The notes beneath the pieces are model-generated. The model ran no database searches. It had not been told where the DNA came from and worked only from the letters and a program-made list of their open reading frames with translations. A program made the position numbers and the translations under genes. A DNA stretch of 64,000 nt from Sceloporus undulatus (taxonomy: Eukaryota; Chordata; Lepidosauria; Squamata; Phrynosomatidae). Shown one piece after another: positions 1 to 13,694 of the stretch (within the stretch, counting starts at the first letter, position 1; each line of letters opens with the position of its first letter). Where the stretch lies: contig NC_056523.1 of assembly GCF_019175285.1 (NCBI RefSeq), forward strand, positions 206,886,391-206,950,390, read 5' to 3'.

Positions 1-1089
1 CAAAGTTTGATAACCACAGGTATAAAATTTAAAGGTGCTTTCCAAGGTGCTGAATCTACTTTGAGGCTAGGGTTCATCTTATTGTATAATCTATTAAACT
101 CCTTCTAGTCTGGAATAAAACTCTGACATGGAAGTCAGCAGGAATCTACTCATTCTGACTGATAGGCAAACCACATCCAGCATCAGGCAATGCAATTCCT
201 GGTGCAAGCCCTAAAATTTCTGGTAAATCAACAGTGACGTACCCCTTTCCAATTCCCCACTAGAATTTGTCTACGTCTCTGTTTCTTAATCTGAAAGTCC
301 TACAGTTACGTGAGTCACTGCCTTCATTACGTTGCTGCACCTTGGTCAGGCCCCTTGTCTCAAATCCTAGGATTTTTTTTTTTTTGAAACAGGCACAACA
401 GGAAAAGAAAAGTAATTCATTTCTGTATGCTTCAAAATATCTTCCTTGGAGATTTAGCAAAGCAAGACCCCACATTTTTAAGGCAGGGCACAGATGTTTG
501 TTATTACAAGCTAAATTTAAAGTCCAACTTAAAATGCTATGGAGAATGTTTCTATATTTGGTACATAAAAAGAAGTAGGCCAGTTTTACTGCGATCTGTG
601 ATATACTGCTTGGAAATCAGATTGACCTCCCTTTCCTCATGCTGGTTCCCTTTGCTACCCAGAGCCTGTTAGCTACAAGGAAGGACAAGGAAATATTCAC
701 AACCCAGTCCTATAAATGCCTATTTAAAAAAAAAGTCCCACTGAGTTCAGTGAGGTATACCTTCATGAACTATGCACAGGATTTCAGTTTTTGAAATCTC
801 ATAGACTTAGAGACCTTGTCTGTTGAAACATGCAATATATAATCCCAAGGGAAAAAAGACTATGGGAAAGAATCACTCTAGGATCAAAGTAGGTTAGGAG
901 AAAACATTTGTGTGAACATCAACTACCTCAGAATGCTATAGTGCTTTTAGGATACATATTTCTAAAAAGTTTCACAATTTCAAAATCTTGTTCTGGCAGT
1001 CCCTCGAAAGAATATGAATGGGGCAAGAAAAAGAATTGACAGATCTACAAAGAATCTTGTGCTATCTTAAAGACAAATTTATTGTGGGG
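1..1089. other. Intergenic, nothing recognised
   Basis: AT-rich sequence without exon-like signals. The open frames are short and lack splice context or family likeness. Confidence 0.6.
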
Positions 1090-1303
1090 TAAAAGGCTCC
1101 AGACCCCGCCTGATCTTGGAATTTAAGCAGGGTCAGACCTGATTAGTACTTGGATGGGAGACCGCCAACAAATGCCAGGTGCTGTATTTCAAAGGAAGGA
1201 ATGGGCAAAACATCATCTGAGTATTCCTTGCTTAAGAAAATCCTATGGAATTCATGGGGGTGCCATAAGTGGCCAGGTGACTTGAAGGCACACTTACACA
1301 CAA
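1090..1303 (+). mobile_element. 5S rRNA-derived SINE
   Basis: The 5' part (about 1105-1185) matches the 3' half of 5S rRNA: AGCAGGGTCAGACCTGATTA, then GTACTTGGATGGGAGACCGCC and CCAGGTGCTGTA. The 3' end (GCCATAAGTGGC...TGACTTGAAGGCACAC) is the Bov-B-like tail also seen in the tRNA-derived SINEs here. It is a SINE, not a 5S gene, as the 5' half is missing and a tail is attached. Confidence 0.85.
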
Positions 1304-4030
1304 CCTTTCATGAACCAGAGTTAACTTCATCAGAAGCACCAAGTGTTATCTAAAGCTGGCAAATATATACAGTAGATTAGACAGAAAACGAGGGGCAAAG
1401 CAGCGAGGGCAGAGGCAAAATCCTGTAAATGTGGAAAATACAAATTGTTACAGTTATGCTAATAAAACAGTTACTGTGGCCATTTGCAAATTTGTAGTGC
1501 CGCCGAGGGCAAGATCAACATCCTTACACCAGGAATATAATTAGTACTTCAAGAATTTTTATTAAAAACCCTCTGCTATCTTGATTTAGGCACAAAAAAC
1601 AAAATATAACTTCTTGATCAGTTGCAAGTCAGCAGTTTCATGTTGGAGTTCTATTTTAAGTACTTCTGCTCAACAGGTTTCTTGTTACTTTCTCTTTTGT
1701 TTCATGTTTCTGTCCATTTATTGTTTTTTTCCATGCAGCAGTGATGGGAAAGTGTTGGACTGCAGGGTCTCCTTGTTGGGCCATAGAAGTCACCTCCCAG
1801 TAAATGACAAATACGAAACAATTCTCTTACTCTATGCCCAGGTCATTGGAGAAAAGGTGGAAAGAGGGTGGGCTGTATCTTCTTTCCATGCAAAGAGAGC
1901 TACAGTGAAATAACAACAACAACACAACTCTTCAACTGCCTGTCTTTCTTGTGTTGTGTTAATCGGTAGTAGCAATTTTCTGATTTTTTCTGCATGCATC
2001 AAATGCAAATCATGTATCTGACTTCATTTCAGAACTTTTTTTTAAAAGGTAGGATGAGCACATAGATAGGAATTGGTGAGTTTGTTATGAGCTGCAAGAA
2101 GATAATAAAGTGAACACAGTAAGTGAGATACAGCCTAAACAAGGGGAAGGCTAGTTGGTTATCTCATGATAAAAGTACAAGGTCTGGTTTACTTTGAGTA
2201 AAAAAAAAAACCACCATTGCTACTTCCCCAATTTTTGACTGGATGATTTGATGAAATGACATTTAGAATAAGATGCTGTATTGTATTCATTTTTCATTTA
2301 AAAAGTTAAAGCAGCAAAGGAGCACAATACCTGATCTAAGATTTAGTCATTCTAAGATTTGATGTATCTGGAAAAACTACAGGAAGGAGAGGATTTAGTC
2401 AGTGATTCTTGCATTTGTCATGATTCACCATTTGAACTGTTATTTGGTCATTCTTTTATTACGTGCAGAATACAGTCCTTCAAATAACCTGGACCAAAGC
2501 CATGTAGGGCTTTAGAGGGCTTTAAAAGTCCCATTGATTTCAGTAGTCTACTGTAAATATCACTACATCAGGCTCTAGGCCAGAATTTTCTAAATTCCTT
2601 CATGACTCAATTTGGGAAATAACATCTTTTAATTTCTACCCTCTCAGAATAAACATTTATTTATTTACTAGACCCAATGAATGCCAGTGGAGAATTTCAT
2701 CTTTTCTTAGCATAGGGAGTAAGGCTACAATAGCATTTTCAAGACGTGATCCAGACAACAGAGTCTTGTTTTTAGAAAGCTGAAAGTGGTGTGACAGAAG
2801 AAAAAGCTACTCCATGTTTGATTTTAAAAGCTCTCATGGTCTCCTTGCCAACTCAATCCAGAAGGAATTTATGACAATTGTAGAGTGAAATGTGTGCATA
2901 TCAGATGCAATCACATGTTTTTCAGAGCAATTTCACTGCTCTCAAAAATATCCTGTCATGAAGAATGAACTAGATAACCTATTAGCAGGTAAGGGCCAAT
3001 ACTAACATCTAAGATGTATAAACTGCTCCTCAAAAGAAAACTAGAACAGGACAGTATTAAAGGCTCCATGATGCGCTGGGCCAAAGACATCAGCATTGAA
3101 ACTGATCTGGAAAGCTGGCATTACCCCCCCAAAAAGAAGTTTACAATTCTTTACAATACAGTTTTAGCCTGGAACCAAAGCAGAGCTTGGAGGAAAAGAT
3201 AATTCTGTGGACTATGGCTCCCAGGATCCTCCAACCAGCATAGGAACACAGCTTCCTAAATTTCCCAAGGATTCTGGAAGCTGTAGTCCAAAAAATGTCC
3301 ATTTCCAAATTCGGAGAGAGAACAATGTAGATGCAAGCAGTTCAAGAACAATAAAATACAGGAAACTGAGGCAAATGGCCAGCATTGGGGGGGGGGAGAA
3401 CATTTCCTGTTGATCTCTTGCCTACATCTGCAATCTTGTAACAACAACAACTAATATTCCTTAGCAGCCCTTTTGGAATGTGGGGGTTTGTAATAGAAAG
3501 CATTAATGTTATTTTCTCTTGTACAGGCAAGAAGTCCCCCCCTCAAACTAGTGTAAATTGTGTTTGAATCTGCAGTTGCTACGCTCTACTTGTAAGTGTT
3601 CCTTCCAGGCCCAAAGATTCCTGCTCAGCCTTAAACTAATCTTCTTCATTTGAATTGCTTAATCTTTCCCCGTATTTAATTTTATTCTAGGCCACATTTA
3701 AAAGCCCAAATTCATGCTATATGGCATTCCCCACTTGAGAAAATGAAATTTTATTTTTGAAGGAGAGATAAAATTTAATTTTGTCTGCTTGCTTAGCTTC
3801 ACCTCACCTCATCTCACATATTTGTTTAGTAAATTCTAAGCAAATCTCCTGTTGATAGGCCACAATCGAGTTCCTGTTCATTATTTTACAAAGACTTGGG
3901 ACCTTATCACACTAAGCTTTTCAGCTACAATAGTGAGTTTCTGAAAATGCTATTGGAGCAGATTGCTCTCTTTCCTCTCACACCTTCGGAACCATTCCAG
4001 GATTATGGTGACCATTTGTGCTAAAACTTA
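1304..4030. other. Intergenic, nothing recognised
   Basis: AT-rich, with short frames only. No repeat family could be named beyond homopolymer runs. Confidence 0.6.
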
Positions 4031-4263
4031 GGCCTGTTACAGACTGCCAAAATAAAGCTGGTTCGGGTCTCTTTGGAGGTATGCTGTTTAAATGATGCAT
4101 ACATCCTAAAAATCCGGAAGCTGCACCAAAGCTGCACTCCAGTGCTTAGGAATGGAGTGTGGCTTTGGCACGACCTCCATACTCTTAGGACCCATGCATC
4201 ATTTAAATAGCATACCTCCAAAGAGACTCGAAGCAGCTTTATTTTGGCAGTCTGTAACACGCC
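4031..4263. mobile_element. Palindromic MITE, TIR GGCCTGTTACAGACTGCC
   Basis: The two halves are inverted copies: AATAAAGCTG, CTCTTTGGAGGTATGCT and TTTAAATGATGCAT recur in reverse on the other side. The termini GGCCTGTTACAGACTGCC and GGCAGTCTGTAACACGCC form the TIRs. Related TIRs occur at 13695 and 46155. No coding capacity. Confidence 0.8.
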
Positions 4264-7200
4264 ATAGTATCTGAAACTGACCAGCACTATCTCCTCCATG
4301 ACATTAACCCTACCCTTTTCCTAGTTTGGCACACATGCATATAAATATAAATGAAAACAGTCTTACATTTAAAAGGGTCTTTTTTCCACCTTGTGTTTGT
4401 GGATTCCTGATTTGACTTCAAGTTGACTTCAGTTAGCTAATTGCTAATTGCTGGCAGATGAAGCCAACAGATACTGGCCTATCTGTCTAATCTGTCCCAA
4501 TGCTTGCTTTCATCTGCATACCCAGGGACTACCCATTGCCCACCCAAAATCACCATAAAACTTTCATGTGGGAAAGAATGTAATTAATGGATTTTTTGTG
4601 TGTGAACAGAAAGAAATGCTTTCGAAATAATCTCCCATGAGAGAACAACAGAAGAGCAATAGCATTGTGCAATAAGTCTGAGGCAACAGCAGGACTAATG
4701 CATTGCTAAGACGCTTCAATTCCATGGTGCACTAAGACTCTTAGTAAGCTGTTTCTCTTCCTTCTTTCTCTTGTCAGAATTGTACTTGCATTTCTCTCCT
4801 TCTTAATAAAACAACGCATGAATTTTTATCTACTAAAACTAACTGCCACATGCAATCAAGCATAGCAAACTACAGTATTAACAATAATATTTTGTATTTA
4901 CACATTGTTTCACATGCATCTTTTCAATTAAACCTGGCAACATCCTTGTAAACCATTACCACCCTCATAATGCCAACTGGGGTCTGAGATTACTTCAGCT
5001 TGCCACATCAGTGGTGTAGTGTAGTCAGGTCTCATGGAGTAAAAGTCTTGGGACATTATTATTATTAGACTTAGGCATCATCCGCTTTCCTCCTTGAACA
5101 CCCCTTTTCCCTCTGAGTTTGGCTGCAATTTTCCAGTAAATGGAGGAGAAACAATCTCTCCCACCAGCAACAATATGTTGTTATGCTCTATGTCTGTTGA
5201 AAATCCATAGTATTTTTTGGCCATCTTTGCCAAATATATGGAAGAACAATAGGCTGGTATAAATTAAATTGTAGATAAATTGAATTAGAGTAGATAGTAA
5301 CTATGTATAAGTATATAAAAGTTCAATATGATGGAATCTTTTCTCGACAGTGTATGATGTGCAAACTTTTTTTTCTTGTAATGATTTTAATGGTTTAATT
5401 TAAAAAATTAATTAAAAAAAGAAAAGAAAATCCATAGTATTTTGGGGTGGCTTGGTTGTGAGTCAACCAGATTCATTAATTTTACAAAAGATCTGTTTCT
5501 GGTGGAGATGGAAACTGCTAGATATGTTTTCTTGCACATATCAATACAATTGTCTGCATTTTTTGGGCTCCCCTTTTGAGTGCTGCCCTGCACTACTGTA
5601 GCTAGTTAATATTAAAGATAAATCAAAGTGCTGATTCAGTAGCAAAGCCATAAGGAGACAAAAAAAAAAAGAAAGAAAGAAAGAAAGAAAGAAAAGAAAA
5701 GAAAGAAAGACAAGAAAAGATGAGAAAATGTATTAAAGAACAATACTATTTATATTTTTGGGTATTATGAATTTACTTGCATATTTCTTGTTCCATATCA
5801 TTTTGTATTATTACTAAAGTTTCTAAATAAAATTTGGCTGCTCCAAATAATAATCATAATCATAATAATATTTATTTATAGCCCACCTCTCTGTGTAATA
5901 CAACTGGGGTGTCTTAAATGTTAAAATATTCAATCCCGTATCCCAATAACCCACCCACCCCTAATGAGAAGGGTGCCATTTAACTCTATAATTAGAATTA
6001 TTAGAGTTAATAATAACTATAATTCTGTAGTGAGAAAGGGTGCACAGTTCATTCTCTGCAGCGCCATTTAAACTTGATGCAACCAAACCATGTGTTTAAT
6101 CTTGTGCTATGAATAAGGTGGGGTTGAAGAACAAAAGTTCAATATTAAGAATAAAAGAAGTACATGGGCGAGCGGTATTAAACCTTCCACCTACTAGTAG
6201 CTTACTTTCTTAGAGGTAATTCCTTGAACACATTTTCCATTTGACTAGAGTTTTCTCCTGTACTTTTGATCCCACAAATGATCTCATGACAAGCTAAGTG
6301 ATAGGTTGAGGAAGTAACTCAAATGCTCTTCAGTTACATTCCCCTTGTATAGATAACAGGGCCCATTCACAATCATAGTAGATCACAAGCTTCTTGAGCA
6401 ATCCATTAGCAATTAACATTAAACAATCTGTATTTTTACCCACTGGTTCAAGGTGACTCCCTTGTCAGTGGGGTGGTGAATCCATTCTGGCTTTCAGTTC
6501 AAGGTTTAAAAGAGGTATCAAAGGTGCTGAACATAATTTGGGTATAGTACACCAACATCTTGGATAAAAACCAGAGTACCATATAGGCTCTACTATAAGT
6601 TGAGCTTATGTAGAAGTCATGGGCAGGTTTTGGGGCCAACATTATGGATTTTGATATGACCCGTGGATAAGTCGAGGGTAAAACTTAGGGACATGTAACA
6701 AAGGATCTAAAGGATGAAGGAAAGAAAACAATGCCAAAGAAATTGCAAAATTCCAGCAGGCACAACTGTTTGTGCTCACACTAAAGGCTGGATGGATGAG
6801 AGAGTAGAGGTACAAGTCAGTGTTTCCAAGACAGAGCACACTCGTGCCTTTCACCAGGGGATTGTCCCTTTTTAAAATAAGGGTTAAAGTACAGTACTTA
6901 CAATGACCTGTAGATAGGTTGATTCAGGTTTTAGGGGTCAATTTTTTTTACTAAAACTTCTACACTTCTACATGAATATATATAATAGATTCACCAACGT
7001 GACACTGACATGAAAGCAAACAATCACCATTGTGGTGAACTTACCATCACAGAAAATGACCTCCTCCTTTGTGGTTCTCATTTGGCAATTCCTTGTTCTC
7101 TGTGGAGCCAGGCAATTGATTTGGCTCATTAAAGTCACCAGGCCATTAAAACCAAAGTGCATCTGAACAGAAAGTCTGGTTTCCTGGGAGCGACAGCCTT

Positions 7201-9059
7201 ATTTGATTACATGTAAAATATTGAATGCCGCATCAGGCCATGGTTCTGCATCAATGAACATTTCTCTCTTTCCTCCCTCACTGTAAGTAAAAAAAATCAG
7301 TTTTGCTTTCTGTGATCTGCCCAACAGGAGATAGATTTTGGTTGTTATTGGTGACAATGACTGATAATCCCCAAGCAAAAATGGTCACCATTATTTAAAA
7401 GAAATGCTACCATCCTCAAACAAGGGAAGATTTACTTACCTTATGGCATTCCTAATATTGTGGAAATAAAAATCGAGCCACCTTTTCAAAGCCTATAGAT
7501 TGCTGGATTTTCAGACTAACTTGAGTTCAGACATTGCAAAACCACACCTTATTGGCCCCAAGCAAACACAGAGGTTGAAAGATCCATGAGGACATTCAAG
7601 AAAGTCTTTCAGCTTGTGGCCAATATGAAACAGTTATTACAGTATTTGCATTTTTACACAACCAATGTTCTATTGGTTTGGCACCAGCTGCTATAATGTT
7701 TGAAGGACAGGTACAAAGTTACCCTAAATCATTTTTCTGCTCAAGGATTTACCCCTGTGACAGGGTGATGACAAAGCTAAGTTTGTGATGAAACACTACA
7801 CTGATCAGTGCAAGAAAGAGAGGTAGTACAATGCAAAGTTAAGGATATGGTACTAGTTGGAAACCTCTACTCTCAGGACAAACCCTTAAAGCCTTTATTT
7901 TCTGTAGTCTTTCAAATAAAAAAAATTATAAATGGTACAATGGTCACTGCAAAAATAGTAACAAGAAATAATTGTTAGGTCAACCAAAACACCCATCCAA
8001 TTAAAAGACCCAACGACCATAATAACATCATACAGTGATGTCTCATCCATCATTCCTATTGCATCAAATCCAGCAACTCAATTTATTTCATAAATAAACT
8101 CAGCATTACTAACCATTGTGCTCCAAGCAAAATGACAATCTTAAATAAAGCTACAGTGCCCCCCCACACACACATTTATGGGGTTAGGTGCGCAGGACTC
8201 CCATGAAGGTGGGAAAAACACAAATAACAAATTATACAGTGTGCCAACTCATACCACAGGCTTGCCATCAACAGATCTGAGCATCCGCAAGTGGCAAGCA
8301 CCATTGAGTTTAATGGGTGTGCATGCATTTATGCCACCATTAAACTGTGGCACTTGAGTCTCTACAGTTTTTGCTATCCATGGAGGGGGCTCCAAAATGG
8401 AACCCCCGCAGATAAGAAGGGCCTGCTATATTTTTTAAACTTGAGAGAACACCTCTATAAGAATCTCTGGGTCCTCCAACACAGCTCTATAGTCAACGTC
8501 TGTCAGAAGCTGAGCATAGAACTGTGCTGGAAAGCCTACAAATGCCTAGAAACAAGTGTTCCCTCTAGGAATCTGTAGGTCCTCCAGTGTGGCTTCTGGT
8601 GGTAGTTGACCATAGAGCTACACTGGAGGCCCTAGAGATTCCTAGGGAGAACATATTAATCAAATTAATGAATAATAAAATCTGCAAAAGTTTTAAAGCC
8701 TCAAATGTGGAGGGCAGACTGTACATATTTTATGAACCCATCCACCAGTTTGGAAGGTTGCTGTAAGCTTGCCACTTATGCATGCTTGTTACTTATTCTA
8801 GTTTTCTTATTTTGTTACAATTTATTGTTGTTCAAATGTTCTAATTTTTTGTAATTATGTTTGTGGATTTTATATTTGGAAGAAAAGAGTCATGTAATAT
8901 TTATAATAGATCCATTCCTTGATCCAAGACAGTTTTGTAGAATCTCTTGAGCAAAATATAAGAAGTCCATCCCATATTTTCTAATTAGGTATGAGAAGGC
9001 AAGGACAGTTGACCCATGGCCCTAGCAACCATAAAGCCTTCATCTTCTAAGCTTTAAGT
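4264..9059. other. Intergenic with old repeats
   Basis: Holds the AAAG microsatellite, an (AAT)n retroposon-type tail at about 5855-5900, a possible DNA-element relic at about 6560-6960 (ATGGATTTTGATATGACCCG, GTGGATAAGTCGAGG) and a Tigger-like end at about 8700-8722. No gene seen. Confidence 0.55.
5660..5713. repeat. (AAAG)n microsatellite with poly-A
   Basis: Poly-A run followed by about eight GAAA units, partly interrupted. Confidence 0.9.
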
Positions 9060-11432
9060 CAGGGGTGAACAACATGTGGCCTGCAGGCCATTATTCTGGC
9101 CCTCAGAGTCCCCCAAGCATAAACAAACAAACAAAAAAATTATCCCCCAAATGCTCTCTCCTCTAAAAAAAACCATGTTATGGGGGACCATGGGTCATTT
9201 TAAGACCAGGACAGGCCTTTTTAAAAAACTGCAAGTAACTTGGAAGTGATGTCTGGTCACCTCTCATTTTCATAAAAGACTTGTCCTGGGCTTAAAATGN
9301 NNNNNNNNNNNNNNNNNNNNNNNNTGCCAATCCTGCTTAAAGCAATAAACTTAGCTTCCCGGACATCTTAAAAAATGTCGTCTGTTCTAGCAAGGAATAT
9401 CCTATCAATTGGTTCCCTGATTACCCTACCAGAAGATAAGCCACTGCAGCGCGTGTGTTGTGTCAGTGATGTGTATTTCCGAACTATCAAAATGTGAAGA
9501 CATCTCAACTAACAAAAGGAACATGCCAAAGAGCTTCGTTTTTTTTTCAAAAGTAGGGGCGGGGCTTTGGGAAAGTATGTACTGGTAAGAAGTGGCAACT
9601 GGTGTTGTAGAGGAATTAAAATGCGTGGGGTGGTGTTTTAACAACAGCAAAAACCGCGCACCTAACTGAAGGAACTTATTTACCTGCTGCAAAAAAATTG
9701 TTTCTGCATTGACAACGAGGAATATCCCCAAGACTTTCCTTGATATCTTTGTCAAATGACCACAGCAAAGAAATCAACAGTTTATCAGCCACTATAAGGA
9801 AAACGTTATTCGCTGGAACTGGATGAAAGCACGGCTTAACAAACAAAATAACCCATTGTGTACATTAGTATGGCCACGAGGAGAAATATTTTTGGTGATT
9901 TACTGTTCATCTCCTTTACACTATCTTATGACATGGATTGGTTGAAAATCTGTTGGGAACTGGTACAGATGGAGCATGAGCAGTGTCTGGAAATCTGACT
10001 GGACTTGTTGCATGGCTTAAGGAAAATCTTACCATCGGTGACTTGGTACCACTGCTGAATACATAGGGAAGCTCTCGTTTTGCTAAGCTGATACCAGAAA
10101 AAAATTAACAGACCTTAAATGGAATCAGTCAAAAATGTCAATTTATAAAGCAGGTCACCTGAATTCAAGACTTTTGAGCAGCTCTGATAAACACATCAGC
10201 TTTCTACATTGGGAAGTTTGTTGGCTATCATGATGTACAAAAGTTTGTCTTCGTTTTGGGAATTGAGAAACAAGAAGATTATCCTAAGGAGCTACAATTT
10301 CATTCACTTATTGTTTTAAAGATTTTTTTTTGGTTAGTAAAATTATTAACATATCTGTTATTGTCTTCACCCTTTAACTATGCTCAAATTTAACTCTTCA
10401 AGGAGAAAAAGTTACAGGTTTCAGGTTGAAGACAGATTGAAAGCAATGATGAAAATTTTGAATTGTGTGCATTATTGCCCATTAGACCAAAACTATAAAT
10501 ATTTCCGAACCTCACAAATATTCTTTGCTTCCCTTGACGAAGAGTTGTCTGAGGTGGAGACATCACTTCTCACGTTACATTTGAAAGTAGGCAGTATTAG
10601 TTTCTGTGCATATTTCCTATTGGCGATGATGCAAGCAAAAAAGCATGATTAGAGATCCATTTTCAGTTTACTACCTCTTCGGTAGTTCTGGAAATCTGCT
10701 TGCACATCAGCCCAGAAATTTAGAAGAACTTCCCTTGAACGCAGTTTTCAGGCACCATCCATGGAACATTTCTTTGAGCTGTCTTTCTCAGCTGTGAGCC
10801 CTGCTTCATAGATGGGCCCAAAGCAGGAAAAAAACAAGCTCAAAAAACAGATCCACAGTGGTGCTCTGATGAAGCGGAGTTCAGGGAAAAGTTTCTTCCA
10901 AATTTCTGGGCTCTGACTTGCAGCAGTTTTCTGGAAACTACCAACGAAGGCTATAAAGTATTGATGCCTTTGTAATGATATAACTTGTGGAAAAAAATCA
11001 TTCTCCACTCTTGTTTATCTTAAAAATAAGTTATATAAAACTGTTTGAGAAATGTAGTCAGAATTCACAATACAAGTTTCAGCTACTAGCTAATATCAAG
11101 GTGAAATGCAGCTCCAGTCTTATTAATTTAATCAACAAAGTAATTATTAGGCTTGGGTTGTGGTGTTAGGCTATTATTATTAGTTATTGTTGTTGTTGTT
11201 GTGTTATGTTGTTTTGTTATGGATAATTCCAATAAAATATTCTAGTAGGAGTGTGTGCATTTACTTATTTCTCCCTTCTCTTCCAAATTTGAGACCCTTA
11301 ATGAGCAACTTTAAAATATATGTGATGCATTTTAGGGTTAAATCTTGAGTTAAATCTGTGCTGTGTGATCTTGGCAACAAAAGATATGTTTTACAGAGGG
11401 TCAATGGTGAAGAAAAGGTTTAAGAATCACTG
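9060..11432 (+). mobile_element. Decayed hAT DNA transposon (ZBED5/Charlie-like transposase relic)
   Basis: Around 9990-10055 one frame reads GTDGA, a stop, then AVSGNLTGLVAWLKENL, which matches the CTDGAxAMxGxxxGxVAxLKE block of ZBED5-like hAT transposases. Near 10200-10235 FLHWEVCWLS resembles the conserved HTEVRWLS. Putative ends are CAGGGGTGAACAACATG at 9060 and ...AAGAATCACTG at 11432, flanked by CTTTAAGT and CTTTAAAC (six of eight match). The transposase is interrupted by stops and frameshifts and part lies in the N gap. The internal call is stronger than the ends. Confidence 0.6.
9300..9324. other. Assembly gap of 25 N
   Basis: Exactly 25 N. A fixed small size implies a placeholder, not a measured gap. 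It falls in the hAT relic. Confidence 0.99.
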
Positions 11433-12111
11433 CTTTAAACCCATCCAGACTTTTGCAAAATACGGTGTTTGTGTCACTTGCCCAAATAGTTGGATGTGAC
11501 AGCGGTTTTAAATGTAATATCAGCTGTGGACTGGGAACATCATTTGACTTTGTTATCATTTCATATCTGGTTGTGATCAAAATGTTATTTTTATTAAGGT
11601 TTGCTTTAAAATTCTTCTTGATGTACTTTAATTGGATTCTTCAAAGCATTACTGTGCTGAAAAATTTTAATTGAGTTGAATGTTGAAAACGTATATAATC
11701 TGATGCCTGACTTTTTTTGTTTGTTGTATGTATTAAAGTTGTAGTTTGTCATGGAAATTCTTAAAGACGATTCAGTCATTATTAGTTGTTTCCTACGTTA
11801 CACATCTGGATTTCTCCAGGAATGTACTCCTGTTAAGGAATTGTAGCCAGTCCCAACTTTCTTCCTGATAAATTAAAAATCCAGTTAGGCAATGCCATTA
11901 TTAAGACTAAGAACAATGCTACAAAAGAGATACAAGCTTTTAAATGTTCCAGAATTCTTATTCTGGATCTATACTTAGTGGTGGTAGTAGTGAAGAAGAG
12001 AGCTGATCTGATAAAGATTTCTAGGGAACCAAAAGTTGTACTTTCTTGGTGTTAATTTTTGTTGGCCCTAGCAGAAAGAATTGTCCAATGATAGACAACT
12101 TTGTGCTGATA

Positions 12112-12274
12112 TGTTGCAGGCACGTAGCCAAGGGGGGGGGGGTTCTTGGGGTCGGACCCCCCCTTCTATTAGAAAATGAATGGTTGGTGGTGCTGCTGCG
12201 CTGCCGGGCCAGCCCCATTATAATGGTGCACTTAGCCTGGCCCCCCTCCTAAAATCCTAGCTACGTCCCTGTAT
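12112..12274. mobile_element. Short inverted-repeat MITE (CGTAGCCA / TAGCTACGTCCCTG)
   Basis: CAGGCACGTAGCCAAGGGGG at the left is the near-complement of CCTAGCTACGTCCCTG at the right, with G-rich then C-rich interiors. Length about 160 bp and non-coding. Confidence 0.55.
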
Positions 12275-12497
12275 GTTGTTTGCAAACATTGTCACCGTTA
12301 CATTACACTTTCACACACTTCACATTTCACAGCATATAATTAATTAATAATAAAAATATAGGCCCTATTTAAGCCAAAGTTAAAAGCAGTTAAGCACTTG
12401 GAAACAGTGTTCCACTGAAATTAGAGGGACGTAACCTTGTTTTAATTTGTGCCTGTTTTCTATCCTGTATTGGAAAAATGAACTAGCTCTTTCTAAG

Positions 12498-12960
12498 CTA
12501 ATAATAATAATAATAATGTTTATTTATAAACGCTATTCCGGGTTGATCATAGCGGTATACAGGTAAAAAGTGCAATCAATCCAAAATACAGGAAAAAATT
12601 GCAATACATAAATAAAATTCAATAAAAACATTTCAAAATACAGATTAAAACCATACTCAATCCAGGCCAGCTAAATGTGCTCAATAATGCTGTACATAGG
12701 GGGGGAGTCATATATCATCAAGGAGCATCGGGGGGGAGGCTTGCCGAAACGGAAGGTCTTAGTCTCTTTTTAGAGATCCGGGAGGTGGCGGAGCGGAGTT
12801 CCTCAGGAAGGGTGTTCCAGATCCCAGGAGCCGAGATCGAAAGGCCCTTTGTGAGGTTGATAATATCTCATTATCGGGATCCTCAAAACAGATTCTTCCC
12901 AGGACGACCTGAGTGTGTGGGCAGATATACCTCTTTAAAGCTACCTCTTTAGTGGTCTAG
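12498..12960. repeat. Unclassified interspersed repeat with (AAT)n end
   Basis: Starts with (TAA)n and TTTATTTATAAACGCTATTCC, then a moderately GC-rich body (GGAGGTGGCGGAGCGGAGTT, CAGGAAGGGTGTTCCAGAT) ending near 12960. The organisation resembles reptilian retroposon tails, but I cannot name the family. Confidence 0.45.
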
Positions 12961-13694
12961 CGTATTGCCCTAAACCCTATGCATACAACTGACTTGGGCC
13001 AAATAACTACTTTATCTATAATTCTGTTAACCTTTGTTCCAAAATATTGGTTTTTGTGGGTTTAAAAAAAGCAATTGGCAGTACTGAGTGAAGTCTTTTG
13101 TAAGACAGAAATTATAGTGTATCAGTGTTCTGGTATGTTTCCCTGGCAACAAATATACTACACAGATTCTATAATGAGGTTCTTAGTCTGCTAGCAACTG
13201 TATGCATTGCTTTGCTCAGTAATTGTGTCTGAAGTGAATATGAGGTCTTGTTTATATGACTATTCAAACACACACTATCCAAGATAAATTACCACTGAAA
13301 AATGAAAATCTTCTACCTATGGGAATATATTTCTTTATATATAGAGTGATATGCTGCATAAAAGCTTTAGTGTAAATAATGCAAAATATTTATTCTGCTT
13401 GAGAAGTCTTGCCTCTGAATGTACAAGATGGATTGCACTTTGTCTTCATTTGCGTGTCTCAAGTGTGCAGTACAATAAGCTTGCACATTAATTGGGTTAT
13501 TTACAATTAGCTCTGCAATCTGATCCTATGTGTGTTTACTCAGAAGTAAGCTCCATGAACTCAACTCAGTAAAACTGTTAGGTCAGTGATAGGTGGTGCA
13601 AAAAAAAATCTCAAATCTTTCCATGCTAGATATTATTATGAAAGGGACTACAAATTCAACTCGTCAATTTTATAATGTCATTATATAAATCTAT

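Noticed and set aside
1105-1185. A 5S rRNA gene
   Set aside because: Only the 3' half is present and a SINE tail is attached.
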